Shown here: one piece after another, positions 50,801-63,011 of the stretch | Position numbering within the stretch: the first letter of the stretch is position 1 | Layout of the letters: every line of letters begins with the position of its first letter | Assembly: GCA_022605955.1 (NCBI GenBank) | Contig: JAKCOZ010000003.1 | Coordinates: 59,706,179 to 59,770,178 of the forward strand | Source of the DNA: Rallus limicola | Lineage: Eukaryota > Chordata > Aves > Gruiformes > Rallidae | Direction: 5' to 3' | Length of the DNA: 64,000 bases | Position numbers and translations under genes: made by a program | The notes under the pieces: generated by a model | Databases searched by the model: none | Told to the model about the DNA's origin: nothing | Seen by the model: the letters and a program-made list of their open reading frames with translations, nothing else

Positions 50801-53800
50801 GCAGTCAAATACTTCTATTAGCAGCTGGAAACAAGGAGAGCCAAAGTTATTCTGCATATACCACAAGCAAGTGGACCATCAGTGGTTCATTCATGAACTA
50901 CAGTATGAAAACCTCTGAGAATACATGTAAAAAACATGTAATTCATGGATGGGAACAGACCAGTCCAAATAGGGAAGCCAGAGCAATGCAGCTGCACGAT
51001 AGCTTTGTGTGTGAAAAGTGAGCACGTGTGGGTCTTTGTGAATGGGAGACTTAAATCCCTATTGGTCCATCTGGTAAACTCAAGCTGACAGTTTTGGGTC
51101 AATACAACATAATTAAGTGCATCAAAATGAAAATGCCTATTCTCTAGTAAGGGAATGATTTGTACGAGACCAGAACAAAGCAGGTCTGCACTGCTAAACC
51201 TTCAGAGCATCTAGCCTGATACTGTATCAGTAGAAATCATTGAACCAAGCAAATTTGCCCAAATCGCCCAGCCTACGCAGTGAAAGAGCAAACAATGTTT
51301 TTCAACCTCTGTGTTATGGATAACAGACACAGGCTATTTTAATGTTTATTCCCTCTAAGACTAGCTAACCTAAACAACTCTCTAGAGGACTACTTGAGCC
51401 TGACCTCAGCAAGACTGTTTCTGTACTCTACATCTCTGCTTCTGCTGCCAGGCTGCCTTATTCATTCAGCCCCTTGGAAGAGTGTGCTAATATACTTGTG
51501 CATTGTTACTTCATTAGGTTATTCCTCCTTTGCTTTCAGATTGCCATGTCTTTCCAAATTCTAAGAGTTCAATGTAAATACCGTTTATGAGCGCTTAGAC
51601 TGGGATTCATAGCACCTATTTTTAGTTGTAAAAGTGGAGCAGTTTGTCTAAGCTGCTCATCCAGACTCCTCCTTTAGGGCAGGACAAGGTCTTTGAAAAT
51701 GCAACTCAGTCCAGCCAAAAATAGATGCCTAAAATAAATGGGATGAATCACCACCCAGAAACTGCTGTTGTTCTCTACTGATAGCAGAGGAAGCTTGGGC
51801 AATTGGATTACACTACGAGCCTAAAGTTAGTTGAGATGCATAGAAACACTTTACCATATTTTTAAATGTTCATTAGGCATATATTGAAACTTTGGAAAAA
51901 ACTTTCACAAGTAACTGCAAAGCCTCTGAATTAAGGTGAAGAACTGCACCCTCTATATTTACAACAGAAAGCAACATAGTGTTAGAAATCATTCAAGAGA
52001 CAAACAGCAAACAGAGCAGCCAAAAGGAAGTATGACGTGTCAGGTTCCAGAATTTCTACCACAGCATGTTGTAGATGTAAAAACTTTACTTAGGAACTGG
52101 AAAAGCTCAAGGCAGAGAAGTTCCTGGAAGGTTACATATATACCAGATACCATCAGGAAGCAATAGAATCAAATGTGACAGGCTGGGAGATTGGTCTGGG
52201 GATGATTTCCTGAATTAATTCACCTTGCCCTGTGCATCTTCTTTCAGCCACTGTTGGAGTAAGAGTGTAAGAGTTAGATATTGGTCTGACTGAGTACACC
52301 TGCTCAGATTCTCTCAGACATCTACTACCAGTTCTTGATTCACAGGTTTACTGGCTAATGAATGATCACATTAGAAGACCAGTCATATAAAATAAAATTA
52401 AAATACCTGCCAATTAACATTAGCTGTCAGTAAAGTTTCATCTCTGGTATTTATTTAGGCTGAAGCCTTTCCTAAAACTATATCCACAAAACTGGCAATA
52501 ATAATGGGCTACTTTTATTGGCAGATCTTACTCTTCTGAGGCTTTCTATACCCCTATTTATGCTTAGGAGATCATGAAATAGCTGATCATTTCTTTATAC
52601 TCAGTTATTTTTTCATTATCAACCATTCCTTTTTTTTTTTCTTTTTAATGAAATACAGTAAGTTTGGATGTGCTACTCCTCATCCTACTACTTTTGTTAT
52701 CCAACCTATTCAAAAGCCACATGAAACAAGGAAATCTTAAAGCTTTTATGTGGTCACCACCACCTGAGCCAAACCAGCCTTTTGGTATCTTTGGACTCAG
52801 AGGATCTGGGTTTTAGCTTTACATCCTGTAAAGAAGAGAGGTAATATCACAAAGCACAGACAAGAAAAATAGGAGCAAATCAACTGCTTTAAACATAAAA
52901 ATTCTGAATCAAAATTTTCAGACTATAATGACCTTTTAAAACGATTGTTTGGATTAGTTTTCAGAAGTTTTGGGATGTGGCAACAATTGGGAGCCATACT
53001 ACCAGGGCTTGTGGAATGTTTCATTTTTTCTGTTTAGATTGAGAATTCATCACAAATAGGCTCACAAAGTAGCTGTGAGTATCAGGGGTTCCCACCAGTT
53101 TGGACTAGGAAGATATTCTGCCCCTCACTTCATGTTGTGTACTGCAACACAAATACCATGCTTGTTACATCACTGACATCAAGTTACTCTCAAGCAACTT
53201 GATATACCACCAAGTGAAAGCAGAAACAGCAAAAGTATAAGGGGAGGGAGGCGGGGCGGGGGGGGAGGTACAGGGAATGGTAACAGATCATGACTGGATA
53301 TTATTTTTATGTGAAGAGAAGCACATTCAAACATTCAGGGAAGGTCAATTATTTTGTTTCTTTACCTACTCCTCTAATACAGGATGAAGGGGACATCTGA
53401 CAAAATCAAAAGGTAAGCCATTTCTTACTGTTGAAAGTAAGAAAAACATAAACCCAAACAGTTTTAAAAAAATAACCCCTTATATATTACTGACCTGTTA
53501 CCACAGGTCTAACTGAAAAAGAAAACCATAATAGGATTCACAGAAAGATTAAACATCGTGTGAATTGTACAAATAATCTCTCTTGCATAAAACATGATTA
53601 AATTTTGGGACCTCATTCCCCAAATAATAAGCAGCCACCAAGAAATAGGGTTAGGAAACAATTTCCCTCTGGACATATTTTATCATATTTCTCTATTTCA
53701 TGGTTTTCTAGTAGATTTTTCTCAAGATTTTTCTGGTAGACAGTGCTGGAGGTAAGATACTGGATTAAGTGAATTTTTGTGTGCTCTAATAGTACCATGC

Positions 53801-54690
53801 CAAAAATTCTTAACAAATTACACGGTTTCTTATCATATATGACCCATGTTTAACACCTGTAAAGACTGCTAAAAATGTCGTGGCAGTCTTCCAAAGATAC
53901 CTGCATTTGATCCAAACGGGGAAGAAAATCTCAATGAAGTAAATGAGAGAGCTAATGTCAGAAGGTTAAAAAACTGACAGAGAATATTTTACTTGCTTGT
54001 ATATATAATTTCATACTTCTATTGGAAATTATCTAACTCAACTACATCATTAGTGCGTTTAACTCAATCTTTAAGAGGTATTGTTACTCAAGAGAAGTTC
54101 TTAAATGTAAGTAATCATTAAGACTAGGTAGCATTTTACAGTTTTACTTAGTATTAAACTAGATTACATGTAAACTAGGGATAGGGAAAAACACATCCAA
54201 GGGAATGTAAGACAAACTAAACTAAGTACTGGAAGCAGTACATTCAAAGCAACACAGAGCTGAATGATGACATTCTTTAAGGGGCTCAAGAAGCCTGAGA
54301 TGGTATTCTGCATCCAGCTTTAAACAATACATAATTACCTGGGAGAATAGAATAAAAAGTATAAAGTAAAAAATTTTACAAAGAAGATTGATGACTTTGT
54401 TTTCTTTAGAAGCAGAAGACCAAGGACATGATTGTAGCAGCCTGATACATAAAAGTCCATATAGACTAGAGAAAACAATGTTTTCATGCAAATGGAAGAA
54501 GAAACATAAAGAAGAAATCATACTGTGATTATAGAAATCTATTTATTTGGATGTTAGGGAAAATGTTCATATCTAATGAGCTGAAACATTGAAATACACT
54601 ACCTTCAGTGGCCTGCGGTGTCTCCTGGATAACTTGAAGAAAAGTCAAGTACATGCAGGGATATCTCAATCTGCCTTAGAACAGTTCTGG
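47841..54690. other. Unique non-coding DNA, about 6.8 kb
   Basis: No gene or transposon is recognised. It contains a T12 run at 48162-48173, an A14 run at 50346-50359, a T-rich patch near 52630 and the G-rich tract at 53241-53268. The open frames present are all short and family-less. Confidence 0.55.
53241..53268 (+). other. G-quadruplex-capable G-rich tract
   Basis: Four G-runs of at least three (GGGG A GGG AGGC GGGG C GGGGGGGG) with loops of 1-4 bases satisfy the usual G4 pattern on the plus strand. The tract stands alone in AT-rich DNA, with no CpG island or gene next to it. Confidence 0.75.
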
Positions 54691-54985
54691 ATCATAGAAT
54701 CACCGAATAGTTAGTGTTGGAAGTGACATCAAAGACCACCCTGTCCCACCCCCTGCCACAGGCAGGGACCCCCCTCCACTGGACCAGATTGCCCAAAGCC
54801 CATCCAACCCATCCTTGAACACTACCAGGGAGGGGGCAGCCACAGCTTCTCCGGGCAGCCTGTGCCAGGCCCTCCCCCCCCTCACAGGGAGGAATTGCTA
54901 ATATATTATCTAAAACTCCCCTCTTTCAGATTAAGTGATGTCTTTTTGTTCCCTATAGCCCTCCATTCTTATCACTTTGTGGTAC
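54691..54985 (-). mobile_element. CR1 LINE, 3' UTR fragment
   Basis: Minus-strand CR1. On the plus strand it starts ATCATAGAATCACCGAATAG (3' octamers, partly mutated), then CCCCTGCCACAGGCAGGGAC, CATCCTTGAACACTACCAGG and GGGCAGCCTGTGCCAGG. After about 54895 the match becomes patchy and ends near 54985. It is the GC-rich UTR type and lies head-to-head with the longer CR1 at 55378. Confidence 0.88.
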
Positions 54986-55377
54986 ACTCCTGGGCAGACG
55001 AATCCCAACGGAAGATTCCTTGTGCTTAGTGGGAAATCCCAATGGCTATGCCAAGGAGAACAACAGAGAATTTAGGACATGGAAAGCTCAAGTACTCGTA
55101 GTTACATTGGAAAAACTGTAACATACCACACAAGGAGCTTCTGTAATTCCCAAACCTGGTATGTATTCATCATTCAAAACTAACATGACACAGATGCCAA
55201 AACCTACATTGTTTTCTGTGCTGATTTATATTGTGGTTAGAATAGAGAAAAAGCCTACATTTTAATACACAATATTGAATTCATACAAAAAAGCTCATTT
55301 TTTTGTCTTCCGAGTTAGTGAAAAGCGAGGTCTTTTGAGATGGTAACTGATGTATTATGGTCTAGACAAGTGGTCCA
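54986..55377. other. Unique spacer between two CR1 copies
   Basis: About 390 bases of AT-rich sequence with nothing recognisable in it. Confidence 0.55.
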
Positions 55378-56394
55378 TGTGGTGGGTGGGGAACTGGCTG
55401 ACAGGCCACATGCAAAGTATCATAGTAAATAGGTGTTTTTGACCTGGTAACCTCTCATAAGTGGAGTCCCCCAAGGATAAATGTTCAATATATTCATAAG
55501 TAATCTGGACAATGAGATCAAGTGAATCCTGATTGGGTTTGTGAATGGTATCAAACTCAGTGGATACCAGACACTTTGGAAGAGAGAACCAGCCTGCAGG
55601 AAGATACAGATAGGCTGGAAGAATAGGCTAATAAGAACCTTATGAAGTTCAACATGGGACAAGTGTAAAGTTTTGCACCTGGGAAAAGATAATCCAGGAG
55701 ATAGACTGGGATCCACCTGGCTATGGAGAGGCTCTGTGGAAAGGGGTCTGGGTGTCCTGGTGGACAACAAGCTCAATACAAGTGAACAGTGTGCTGCAGC
55801 ACCAAAGCAAGCCAACTGCTTGCTGGTTTGCATTGACAAGGGTATCACCAGCAGAGACAAAGACGTCATTATCCCACTCAGTGCCTGTCAGGCCATGCCT
55901 GGAATACTGTGCTCAGTTTTGGTACCCATTATACAAAAAAGATGTGTACAGGTTGGAGAACCTACACAGGAGGGGCACCAGGATGATCAAAGAATTGGGA
56001 AACCTATCACATGGAGAAAGGCTGAGAGAACTGCGTTTGTGCAGCCTTGAGACAAAAAGGCTTAGAGGACATCTCATCACCTTGTTCCAGTATTTAAAGG
56101 GTGTCTACAGAGAATAAGGAGACCCTTTTTACAAGGACTCACATGGAAAAGATGAGTGGTAATGATTGCAAGTTACTCTTGAGGAGATTCTGACTGGCTA
56201 CAAAAGGAAAAATTTCACAAGAAGAATCAGCCATTGAAATAATCTCCCCAGGGGGATGGTGTTTCCCCAGGGGATTGGACACTTTTAAGTTTCAGCTGGA
56301 CAGAATATTGGGCCCTCTTCTCTAGATCGTGCTTATACCAAGAAAGGTTGGACCAGATGATCCTTAAGGACCCTTCCAACCTGGTGTTCTGCTT
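55378..56394 (+). mobile_element. Long, older CR1 copy with RT palm remnant
   Basis: The longest LINE copy in the window. It begins in the RT palm: GVPQG is encoded at 55463-55477 and followed at once by a stop, then MFNIFI. The catalytic F-A-D-D box reads F-V-N-G at 55538-55549, so both aspartates are lost. After a frame change, 55752-56117 encodes the C-terminal part with VRPCLEYCAQFWYPLYKKD and LRELRLCSLETKRLRGHLI. The 3' end (GATGATCCTTAAGGACCC, then TTCCAACCTGGTGTTCTGC) differs from the octamer-ending copies, so it belongs to another CR1 subfamily. Stops and frameshifts make it a dead copy. Confidence 0.92.
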
Positions 56395-58884
56395 TTAAGA
56401 ATGTAATCCAGCCACCTTTAAGACTGACAGTAACTGGTATTCAGCAGTCTTAGCTGAGAAACAAAGAATTGAAAAGGACTAGAAGATGAAGGATGAAGAT
56501 TCAGTGCCAGAGACTGGGGCTTTATCATAGGCAAACATAGATGTTTAGGACCATGTTTTTGCTTTCTTTCAAAAAACTAAGATTTAAATAATTTTCTGAT
56601 TCCCGTAAATTTAATTCTCAATTCTGACACTTTTTCTAATACATATCAGTTCAAATTGCCCTAAAATCAGCTGCATCTGCAGATCTTTAAATAAATATGA
56701 TAAATCTTACTGAAATACACAAGAAGTTCTACTTTTTCATGATGCTGCAGAAGAAAGGACTGATGAAAGAAAATTATCTGTCTCATTCACCATTAATTAG
56801 TAATTTTCAGTTTCTTCCAATAGTAACAGAGAAGATCATTTTCTTATACTACTAAATACATAATAATCAGCTGAGTTCTTTTCATGTTAGCCTTATTAAT
56901 TATTATTACAATAAAGATTTTTCAAGAAGTGCACAATGCCATTAGGCACAACATAAAACCAAGAGAAGCCACTGTTCATCTGAGAGAGCAGATAGGTCAT
57001 TTCTTCTATGAGATATTCTGCTGTATCACTTCCAATCTGTTTAGCTTTAACCAAAAGTTATAGCATGTTGTTAAGGTCATTGTCTCAGTGCCTTAAACAT
57101 TGACAGGCTCTAGGAAGCCCGTTCCAGTGTGTGACCACACGATTGCCAGTGAAGCTGCTTTATCCAGCACTACCAGTGTTTATTTGCAAGAGATACTAGT
57201 GTGCCAGTACTTCAGAGTTATGGCTTCAGTTCTTGATTCATTTCACCAATTCCAATTCTCTCATTATGTATATATATATACCAGTCTATAAATAAATTAG
57301 GAGACACGGCATGTTTAAACTTTAACTTAGAAGAATAATATAAAAATTGCAACAAAACTGGCATTTTTAATATTCAACACAAATGTTGAGGCTTTGTACT
57401 TCCTTCAACCTCCCTTCCCTAGGCACCTTAGTGTTGAGTACCTTGAAGGTTGACAAACCTGAACAGACACTGGGGAATACAGTGGTCATGAGTCTTTGTA
57501 GGACAGAATCAAATTTTTAAGCTTCCTGTTTCAATCTACAGCCAGGTCAGCATAACTTTCATCATGGTTTTGCAATAACATACTTGTTTAGAAAGCTGAT
57601 AAATGCCTATGCCTTTTCTATTCAGATATAAAGACAACAGAACTAAGAGGAGGTTGTGCTTTGTACTACTGTAGTTTTGAAATTGTGATTCTATGAGGAA
57701 GAAATCTAACTGAAAAAAAATTATCCCCATCAGTGAAGCAGATTAATGAAATAATTTGTCATGATTCTCCAGGGTTACTCTGAATTTCTTCAGTTCTCTG
57801 TTCTGCTGATATAAGGGCATTCAACTTTTTTCAAGTTAGTGGGCAAGGAAGGCACTCAGGGCTTGATCTTGCAAAAGCTAAGTTATAAAATATGCATGTT
57901 TTTGGAATCCCAGGAATGTGCAAAGATTTAGAATTTGTACTTCTAGGATTACATTTTTAACCCAATTAAATCTTACTGTGCCAAATGCAGTAGCTGAAAT
58001 TATAGATTTGGAACAGTTATTTTGAGGATGGTCCAAAGTATATGTAAATCAAGCACCACGATTATTTTTCAATGAACCAAGAAACACTTTATTTTGTTTA
58101 ACAAAAGTTTTTTAATATGCCAAATTCTTGTATGCTTGCATGTGTATTTATCTAGGGCCTGGATTACATCTACATTGCACAATAAAGCACCCAGGAAGGA
58201 GCAAAAGCATAGAGAGATTGTGAGGCATCACTGCTGTTTCTCAACCACAGGATAAGTGAGAAAGCATTATGAATTGTACAGCATGTTCAGATGCATAGTT
58301 GAAGTTCATCCAGACTATTCAAACCTCTGGAGACTGGAGGCTGAAAATAGCTTTTGAACGATTCTTCTTCTGCAAGATCTATCATACTTCACAAGGCTCA
58401 GTACTGGTACCCAAACTGAGCACACTAATCCACTATTCCTGTAAAACTAAGAAGACCAAAATAAGAGTGGATGTGTAAAGATTATTTTGACAGTGTTTTT
58501 GACAAAACTCAGTTATCCTATCACTGTGACAACAACTCACCTCACAGAAACAGAAGTTTTGCTGTGTCACTAATGTAATTTCATTCAGAAACTGTGTTCA
58601 GAGCCTTCAGCAAAACAGTGTATGTCTTGGAGACACAACATACCCGTATCTGTATTATCCTCTGCTTCATAGTAGAAGAGAACATGTTGAAAGATGACAA
58701 AAAGCATTTTAAACAAACTGCACGTCAGTTCCCTCTCTATCAGGCTACATGGTATTTTCATTGCAGTTCAGGGCAGGAGATGGCTCATTGAGAAATAAGG
58801 TCATGAACAAATTCCCCAGCTGAGTTTGCTAAAGTTTGCGCTCCTCTTTGAGCGGTAAAATACAAAATTTAATGGGTAAGTGTA
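56395..58884. other. Unique non-coding DNA
   Basis: About 2.5 kb of AT-rich sequence without gene or transposon. A short (TA)n run lies at 57268-57280. TAAT/ATTA-rich stretches around 56770-56930 are conserved-element-like in composition only. Confidence 0.55.
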
Positions 58885-59238
58885 TGTCTTGGGTTCGGTT
58901 AGGATCGGGTTAAATTTTCTCCACAAAATCGCCAGCCAGACCAGGTAACCCAAACTAACAAAAGAGGGGTATTTCATCTCATGTGGCATCATACTTGGCA
59001 TAAAAGGGAACTAATCAGGGGATGCATGAAGGCAAGCTCCAGGACACAGCTTGGGGAAGGTCCGAGTTTGGGACAGGTCTGAGCAGCATGATTGGAGTCA
59101 TGCAGCTCAGTGAGGAATGGCATTGTGTATCACCAGGTCTGTATATTCTGTTATACATACTGTTGGTTTTGTTTCCCCCTCCCTTTCTAGTGCCAGTAAA
59201 CAGTCACAATCCCAACTCAAGAGGATACTTTCAAGACA
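58885..59238 (+). mobile_element. Probable second-family ERV LTR fragment
   Basis: The segment starts TGTCTTGGGTTCGGTTAGG, reminiscent of avian ERV LTR 5' ends, and has a TATA-like CATAAAAG at 58999-59006. Downstream, AGTAAA at 59195-59200 could be a weak poly-A signal, and TTTCAAGACA would be a TG..CA end. This promoter-then-signal order fits a plus-strand LTR. Edges are estimates. No target duplication and no gag/pol sequence is visible, so it would be a solo LTR. It could also be unrelated unique DNA. Confidence 0.5.
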
Positions 59239-59308
59239 TACCCCAAAGAAATTAAGTTTTTATTGTGACACCACTACACAGTTTTAATTTCCAATTAACA
59301 ATCCGATA

Positions 59309-59879
59309 TGTCCTGGTTTCAGCTGGGATAGAGTTAATTTCCTTCATCATAATACAGGGTTATATTGAGTTTGTGCTGAAAACACAGATTGCAGAGATGG
59401 TTTCATTACAGCTGAGCAGCACTCACACAGAGACAAGGCCTTTTCTGCTCCTCACACCACCCAATCAGTGAGTGCACAAGGATTTGGGAGGGGATGCAGT
59501 GGAAACAGCTGACCCCAACTGACCCAAGGGATATCCCTTACTATATAGTGTCATGCTTAGCATATAGAACTGGGGGGAGAAGGAGGAAGGGGCAGGGGGA
59601 CGTTCAGAGTGATGCCATCTGTCTTCCCAAGTCACTGTTAGGTGCGATGAAGACCTGCTTTCCTGGAGCTGGCTGAACACCTGCCTGCCCGTGGCAAGTG
59701 AGGAATCAATCCCTTGTCTTGCTTTGCTTGTAAGTACAGCTTTTGCTTTACCTATTAAACTGTCTTTACGCCAACCCACAAGTTTTCTTACTTTTCTGAT
59801 TCTCTCTCTCATTCTGCTGTCAGGGTCTGAGCAAGCGGCTGTGTGGGGTTTATTTGCCAGCCAGGGTTAAACCACAACA
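59309..59879 (+). mobile_element. Well-preserved solo ERV LTR (571 bp)
   Basis: It begins TGTCCTGGTTTCAGCTGGGA and ends GGTTAAACCACAACA, with the TG..CA termini of a retroviral LTR. It has GGGATATCCC, a TATA-like CATATA at 59561-59566 and an ATTAAA poly-A signal at 59754-59759. It is the same family and orientation as the LTR at 35.5 kb and lacks that copy's extra inverted-repeat block. No internal retroviral genes lie on either side, so it is a solo LTR left by LTR-LTR recombination. The 5-bp flanks (CGATA left, TAATG right) do not match, which is unusual for an LTR this well preserved. Confidence 0.9.
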
Positions 59880-60668
59880 TAATGAAATGGGTTGTTAGAG
59901 CTGACAGGGGCTGTTAGAGCTGACAGAGTTTGTTCTCAGACGGATATACCTGTTCACCACACATCTGTGTTTCTCCCAGATTCAAAACACTGAAAGCACC
60001 TCCCCATGCCTTCTCAACAGACTTCTTTCTTTACGCTCCCCTGATAACTAAGAAAAACCCAAACCAAATGAAAAAAACAACACAAACCACAAAAATCATC
60101 CAGGAAGACAGAAAATAATTTCCTTCTTTTGTAAAGCCAATATTGTAATTATAGTGATGTTGGAGATGGAGATCCTAGGACCACATGTAACATCAAATAT
60201 TGGGGCTTTTTTAAACTGAGAAGACAAACAAAATAAAGTGCAGCTGCTCTCCAGCTGCCTTAAAAAACTGCCCAAAGTTTGCACAAATGAGAATGCTTTG
60301 AAGAGAAGACATCCTTATGAATTTATTTAGCTTTTAGAGGGAGTGTCCTGCTCTTCTTTTTCCAAACTCTCTGAGGTAGGTCATGGTGAAAAAGGCAAAT
60401 GACAATTTTATCCTTGTCACAAGCTTTTCCATCAGTACTGAGATGAGAAATTGGACAGACCTAGTTCCTAAAGTTCTTGCCCTTTTCTATACGATATTGT
60501 ATGCAATGACTCCCTTAATCAAATCTCTAGGTAGCCTGTTTGTTTCCACATGGAAAGAACCTGACACCAATCAATAGATAAGGCTGTCTAGGAGAGCTGG
60601 AGAAAGTGAGAAGATGGAGAAAAATGAATGATTGCTCTGGTCAACAACTTGCAGAAAGTATTTAACAG

Positions 60669-60714
60669 AATTTCAGAATCACTGAAGTTGGAAGGGACCT
60701 TTCAAAATCATCAG
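60669..60714 (-). mobile_element. Short possible CR1 3' tail
   Basis: The plus-strand words CAGAATCACTGAAGTTGGAA and GGGACCTTTCAAAATCATCA match the reverse complement of the CR1 3' end. Only about 45 bases are recognisable, and the surrounding sequence does not continue the match. Confidence 0.5.
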
Positions 60715-62994
60715 AGCTCCTCAGAGGTCACATCACAGAAAACTCAACAGTGCTTACAGAGTCATCATACCAGAAGACCCCTTATGGTCCCTTATGCCAA
60801 CACAGGCATGTGCAGGTAGAAAATTTCACAGGAGATAGCCAGAAGTACAGTTATTCAAAAAGACAATAGATATCACAGCAAACAGCTGACTCTGACAACT
60901 CCCATCTCATTAGGGTAGGATTCAGGACTAAGTTCACTAGTGTTTCAGGAGTAAGCCAAAAAACTGAGACAAAATGACCATTTTTCCATAGGAGCATGAA
61001 ATAGACAAAGATATTTAACTTTGTTCAGACATCTAAAAGACTAGATGTTTGATATTCAGTGGCATTCTGAATGACTACTAAAAATGGTCCTTTCATCCAG
61101 TAATATGCATCCATATCACCTTTATGAACCAGACATTGTTACATCTGTATCAGAACATGGACTCTTGCCTAGAACTTAATTGGAATGTTTTGCAGGCATC
61201 TCACTGGGGATGAGCCAGTAAAGGAAATAATTTAGTCTCTCAACGAGAGATCCCTTTCTTAAGTTTTAGTCAATACCAGCCTAGAAGGTGGGTGGAAATG
61301 TGTGATTCTAACTCTGAGTAGTCAGTTATGTGAAAGGGTAATGAAAACATTGAAAGCAGGCTGAAAAACATAGCGATTCACTATTGTATTTTATCACTGG
61401 ATCATATTTTACTTAAATGTGCATAAAATGTTTCAGATTCTGGAGGTTAAAAAAAATACTGCAAGGATCACAGTCCTCCTCTCCTCTCCACTCCCCTCCC
61501 CATTTTTAGCTGAATGGCAACACTGGAATCAAAGTAAAAATGAGACCCTGAAAATTAGTTCATCTTTAGTGCTGTTCTTTACTAGACACAGTTTTCAAAC
61601 ACATGTCCCTTAGTCTTCAAGTTGTAGATTTTCAATTCAGAAGAAAATATTCTGGTCAAGAACTCTGACATATCTGTAGCATAACCCACAAAATTTCACT
61701 TACTAATTCCTGCCCTAAGACCTCCATTTGTGATGGAGCTAGAGCATTTGTCCCATTTGTCCCTTATCTCAGTTTCAAAAGTCAGGAATTCAGAATGTCA
61801 GTTTGTTGACCTCACGTGAAAATAAGACCCAATCACTGCTACTTGGCATACTCACATTAGTGTTTACTTTGTGAAGACTTGCTTTATGAATAATTCCTTT
61901 GGGAGCTGTGCTGTCTGCAAAGAGCTCTAGAGCAGCAACTTCACTTACTTCACATAGCACAACTTAACATTCTTCTATTTTACTAATAAGAACTGTCAGA
62001 AAAATAAATTAGAATAAATTAATTTAGAGAGTACATTTCATTTGGGAAGAGCTGGACAAGACAATAGTTTGTTTTGGGTTTTTTATCTGCATGGATTTTA
62101 TTACCTTTATTTTGTTTATATCTAAAACTAGATGGAACTTTCCTTCACACAGCTTGGGTGAGTTAGTGGATAGATTATAATATCACAGAATCTTTGGCAA
62201 TTTCCCAGAAATCTAGATTTTGGAACATATGAAATAGGGTAAATTAGCATGGTTTCTCTGTGGCTTGATGTGGATGACCAGTCCAGTGGAGCAATGAGGA
62301 AGCAAGATGTCACAACTGGCAAGCTAATTGGAAAGGACACTCAAACACTTCTGCACACTATTATCTGTGTAATACAAGTTTTCTCACAGTATTTAACATC
62401 ATAGTGCCATTGGGAGAAAAATGCATATGTGCATCTGTGAGAAAAAACAAAACAAAACATAGAAGACTAATCTCCAAGAAATAAAAACAGTGTCAAGGCC
62501 AGCCAAGTGTCTGCAAAATGTTCACAGGACAAGCTAAGAATTTAGGTAAGACATCTCTACTGGGTAGTTCAAAAAAGACATCCTTCTTGGAAACCTTGAT
62601 AATAGCAATCTGGAATCTGCAAAATCTATGGACTACAATATCTAGACTTAATTAGTGAAAGAAACCTGATACATCAAGAAAAAAGGAATCTTATCTCCTC
62701 TACCTGAAAGCCTCTCCTCAGTTATTTTGATGGTTGTACGTTTTTTGTAATAGGTAAAAAGAAAAAGCTCTGACCCCTATAGAACCTGTTTGTTCCCTGA
62801 AGCACAAAATGTAGGCTTTATTTTACCAAACCCAGGGCAAGTGAGATTAATTTGCAGAAAGGATCCAAAAGTGGATATTGGTCCAGAAGAAGGAAGAGTT
62901 CCCAATGGGAACATCTGCAACCTCATGCTTTTGCGCATAAGAAAAATTAACTCAGCTACCAGCAAATCCACAAGCAATTTCCAGCCTTCAGAAG

Positions 62995-63011
62995 AAAAAA
63001 AAAAAAAAAAA
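62995..63011. repeat. Poly-A tract (A17)
   Basis: The longest homopolymer in the window. The preceding sequence does not look like a retrocopied mRNA that I can name. Confidence 0.85.

Noticed and set aside
55420..55869. 149-codon open frame on the minus strand, the longest in the window
   Set aside because: It lies antisense inside the CR1 copy at 55378-56394; the sense strand explains the sequence as RT.
35502..59879. The two related LTRs as the ends of one provirus
   Set aside because: They are about 23 kb apart with unique DNA and CR1 copies between them, no gag/pol/env sequence, and unequal structure; they are separate insertions.
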